NCBI RefSeq assembly: GCF_003345255.1
Contig: NZ_CP029331.1
Coordinates: 2,046,001 to 2,110,000 of the forward strand
Length of the DNA stretch: 64,000 bases
Source of the DNA: Pseudothauera hydrothermalis
GTDB lineage: Bacteria; Pseudomonadota; Gammaproteobacteria; Burkholderiales; Rhodocyclaceae
Direction: 5' to 3'
The position numbers and the translations under genes are program-made. The notes beneath the pieces were generated by a model, which was given only the letters and a program-made list of their open reading frames with translations, did no database searches and was not told the origin of the DNA. Below, piece after piece: positions 61,744 to 64,000 of this stretch. The stretch's first letter is position 1; each line of letters opens with the position of its first letter.

Positions 61744-62793
61744 ATGAAGATCGCAGCGGCAAGTCTGCAGATGCAGGCGGAACATTCTTCGAGCATGCGC
61801 TTTGAATCTTCCGAGCGCCTGACCGCCTGGGTGGGCGAACGCCCAGCCGGTGCGCGCGCCGAATCGAGCCCGGCAACAGTCCGCGTGCAGCTTTCGGCCC
61901 AAGCGCTCGCCGCGCAGGCTGCGGAGGCGACCCAAAACGCCGACGAGGCCGACCAACACGATCCGCAGTTGCAACTGCTGGTGCGCATGATCGAATACTT
62001 CACCGGCCGTCCGATCCGCCTGTTCGACGTGGCGGAATTCAACCGCGAGCGTGCGCGCGTGCAGGCGGACGCCGCCAGCTCGAACGAGCACCCGATGGCC
62101 ACCGCCAACGGCCCGGCGCGGGCGGGATTTGGTATCGAGTATGACTACAGCGCAAGCTACACCGAACGCGAGCAGCTAATGTTCCAAGCCAGCGGCACGG
62201 TACGCACCGCCGACGGCCGTGAGCTCGCCTTTACGGTGTCTTTCGAAATGGAGCGTCGCTACGCGGAAACGCAAACCGTCAGCTTTCGTGCCGGCGATGC
62301 CCGGCTCAAGGACCCGCTAGTGTTCGATTTCGGCGGACCGGCCGGCGCGCTGTCGGATCTGCGCTTTAGCTTCGATCTGGACGCAGACGGTAAGACGGAT
62401 GAAGTACCCTTGCCCGCCGGCGGCCGCGGTTTTCTTGCCTTTGACCGCAACGACAACGGGCGGATCGATGATGGCAGCGAACTTTTCGGCCCCCAGACCG
62501 GCGACGGTTTTGCCGAGCTTGCCGCGCTGGATAGCGACGGCAATGGCTGGATCGACGAAAATGACCCCGCCTTTGGTCGGTTACGCGTCTGGCAGCCGGC
62601 CGCCGAAGGCAATGGCCAGGTGCACACATTGACTACAGCCGGTGTGGGCGCGCTTTACTTGGGGCGTGTCACCACGCCATTCGATCTGCGCGGTGGCGCC
62701 CAAGACACGCTTGGCATGATGCGCAGCACCGGCATCTATTTGCGCGAAGATGGCAGCGCCGGCACGCTCAGCCAGATCGACTTGAGCGTCTAG
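61744..62793 (+). CDS. Unrecognised protein with Asp-rich calcium-type loops, FliA-driven
   Basis: 349 residues; I cannot name the family. No signal peptide. The first 100 residues are Ala/Gln/Glu-rich and probably disordered. A middle beta-rich part (about 120-190) is followed by EF-hand- or dockerin-like loops: FDLDADGKTDE, FDRNDNGRIDDGSE and LDSDGNGWIDENDP (about 205-275), then a C-terminal beta segment. Such loops bind Ca2+. The FliA-type promoter and good ribosome site indicate a real gene expressed with late flagellar genes. It could be a secreted adhesin-like or flagellum-associated factor, but this is a guess. Confidence 0.75.
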   Translation: MKIAAASLQMQAEHSSSMRFESSERLTAWVGERPAGARAESSPATVRVQLSAQALAAQAAEATQNADEADQHDPQLQLLVRMIEYFTGRPIRLFDVAEFNRERARVQADAASSNEHPMATANGPARAGFGIEYDYSASYTEREQLMFQASGTVRTADGRELAFTVSFEMERRYAETQTVSFRAGDARLKDPLVFDFGGPAGALSDLRFSFDLDADGKTDEVPLPAGGRGFLAFDRNDNGRIDDGSELFGPQTGDGFAELAALDSDGNGWIDENDPAFGRLRVWQPAAEGNGQVHTLTTAGVGALYLGRVTTPFDLRGGAQDTLGMMRSTGIYLREDGSAGTLSQIDLSV

Positions 62794-62833
62794 CCGCCGC
62801 AGCCGGCCGCAGCGCCGATCGGGAGGCGGCACT

Positions 62834-64000
62834 TCAGTCGTCGACCAGCTGCAAGTCCAGGCCGCCGGTGGCGGTGTAATGGCCCTGGGTGGCGGATTCG
62901 GCGGTCTCCGCTACGCGTTTGGCCAGGGCCGCAAGGCGCTCGATGAGCACTGAGGACAGTTGCGCGCGGAACTTTTCGCGCACCTCGTCGGTGGCCAGGG
63001 CAAGCGCCGCGGGGTTGATCTCCAGATAGGTGCAAGGCTTGGTGCTCACCGCGCTCAATCGCTGCCGATGGTGACGCGGATCAAGCCATGCGCTCTCGCC
63101 GAACACCTCGCCGACCCCCAGCCTCATCAGCGCCCGATCATTGACCGACAGCTCGACTTCACCTTCGAGCAACAGTCCGAAACGCTGGTCGGTATCGCCT
63201 TCACGCATTAGCGTGGTCAATGCATCAGCCTTGCGCCAGGTGCTGATACGCAGTACCTCCCAGACCTCGATGTCGTCGAACTCGGTAAAAAAACCCAGCT
63301 TGCGCAGCACCGAAAAGCGGCTGGTGTCCGGCGGCACATAGCTGTCATCGACGATCTTGTAGCGCACCGCGGAGAGATCCTTGGCGAACTCGGCGCCGTT
63401 TTTGTAGCGCGAATACAGATCCTTCTCCAGCGCTTTGCGGATCACCGCATCCATCTGCTCAGGCACATCCGGGTTCAATTGCGACACCGCAGGCGGGTCG
63501 GCATTGATGATCTTGTAGATCAGTTGCGCCGGATTATTTGCGCGAAACGGCAGCCGCCCGGTCAATAAATGAAACAACACCACCCCGAGCGAATACAGGT
63601 CGGTTTTTTGGTTGAGCGGGTAGTTTTTGATCTGCTCCGGACTCATGTAAGCCGGCGAACCGACCCCCATGATGAACGTGGAATCGGATTCGACCTTTTT
63701 ATCGACATTGAGCGCCAGGCCGAAGTCGGTGATCTTCACGTTGTCCTTGTCGTCGACCAGGATATTGGCCGGCTTGATATCGCGATGCACGATGCCGTGA
63801 CGGTAGGCGTAGTCGAGCGCCATGCAGCACTTGAATACAATGCCGATCACTCTGTGTACCGGCAACAGGCGCTCGAAGGAACAGAAGCGTTCCAGGGACT
63901 CGCCCGGAAAATACTCCATGACTACATAAGCCTGGTCCGGCTCGATCACGGCATCGAAAATCCGGATGATGTTCGGGTGATCCAAACGGGAAGCGACCGC
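62834..64000 (-). CDS. Ser/Thr protein kinase with C-terminal cyclic-nucleotide-binding-like domain (N-terminus beyond right edge)
   Basis: The frame is open to the window end, so the N-terminal lobe (P-loop and VAIK lysine) lies outside; at least 389 residues are visible. Kinase motifs: SRLDHPNIIR, the catalytic HRDIKPANI, DFGLA, SPAYMSPEQI (activation loop and APE-like motif) and DLYSLGVVLFHLLTGRLPF. After a linker, about 120 residues form a cNMP-binding-like domain (LMREGDTDQRFGLLLEGEVEL, GVGEVFGESAWL). No membrane segment is visible in this part. Hanks-type kinase activity looks intact; whether the domain binds cAMP or c-di-GMP, or only a protein partner, is open. Convergent with the Asp-rich protein gene (40 bp gap). 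Confidence 0.88.
   Translation of the reverse strand, partial: AVASRLDHPNIIRIFDAVIEPDQAYVVMEYFPGESLERFCSFERLLPVHRVIGIVFKCCMALDYAYRHGIVHRDIKPANILVDDKDNVKITDFGLALNVDKKVESDSTFIMGVGSPAYMSPEQIKNYPLNQKTDLYSLGVVLFHLLTGRLPFRANNPAQLIYKIINADPPAVSQLNPDVPEQMDAVIRKALEKDLYSRYKNGAEFAKDLSAVRYKIVDDSYVPPDTSRFSVLRKLGFFTEFDDIEVWEVLRISTWRKADALTTLMREGDTDQRFGLLLEGEVELSVNDRALMRLGVGEVFGESAWLDPRHHRQRLSAVSTKPCTYLEINPAALALATDEVREKFRAQLSSVLIERLAALAKRVAETAESATQGHYTATGGLDLQLVDD

Overview
The window reads as chromosome of a betaproteobacterium, most likely Rhodocyclales-like (Azoarcus/Thauera/Dechloromonas relatives). This rests on the 14-gene nuoA-N operon ending in a DUF2818 gene, the tpiA-secG-tRNA-Leu-nuo order, the dapB/carAB/greA/yhbY/rlmE/ftsH/folP/glmM block, and the high G+C with dense coding. 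The genus assignment is inference. No transposase, integrase, phage gene, CRISPR array or rRNA was seen.

Layout. (1) 1-4.8 kb: the start of a NAD-reducing hydrogenase diaphorase gene (hoxF, minus strand, cut by the left edge) diverges from a B12-dependent ribonucleotide reductase (nrdJ). (2) 4.8-20.8 kb: complex I operon nuoABCDEFGHIJKLMN on the minus strand, followed by DUF2818, an ADP-ribose pyrophosphatase and a HIT protein, many with 4-nt start/stop overlaps. (3) 20.9-22.2 kb: tRNA-Leu(GAG), secG and tpiA. (4) 22.4-41.0 kb: an accessory block. It holds a SiaABC-type partner-switching cassette, an arsenic cluster (arsR-arsC-arsD-damaged arsA, a small lipoprotein, acr3, an ECF sigma factor), a circularly permuted ATP-grasp enzyme, a CxC permease with a mini-thioredoxin, a split PAS/chemoreceptor pair, and pstSCAB. 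(5) 41.2-61.6 kb: housekeeping genes glmM, folP, ftsH, rlmE, yhbY, DUF4149, greA, carB, carA, a hybrid histidine kinase, dapB, bamE, fur, recN, nadK, hrcA and hemH. (6) 61.7-64 kb: an unrecognised protein with Asp-rich calcium-type loops behind a strong FliA-type promoter, and a Ser/Thr kinase fused to a cyclic-nucleotide-binding-like domain, cut by the right edge.

How the parts work together. NuoA-N and HoxF are NADH-linked electron-transfer machines. The arsenic genes sense (ArsR), reduce (ArsC), chaperone (ArsD) and export (Acr3) arsenic; two near-identical 16-bp palindromes precede arsR and acr3 and probably make one ArsR regulon. The ArsA ATPase gene has lost its first nucleotide-binding half and is out of frame at the junction. 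The gene stretch downstream of acr3 (ECF sigma, ATP-grasp, permease, thioredoxin) is the best candidate for an undescribed thiol- or metalloid-related module. The PAS and MCP genes and the Asp-rich protein share FliA-like promoter elements, which suggests expression with the motility regulon.

Coordinates use start codons chosen from Shine-Dalgarno position, overlap with the upstream gene and family length. Functional names come from motifs read by eye; no database search was run.
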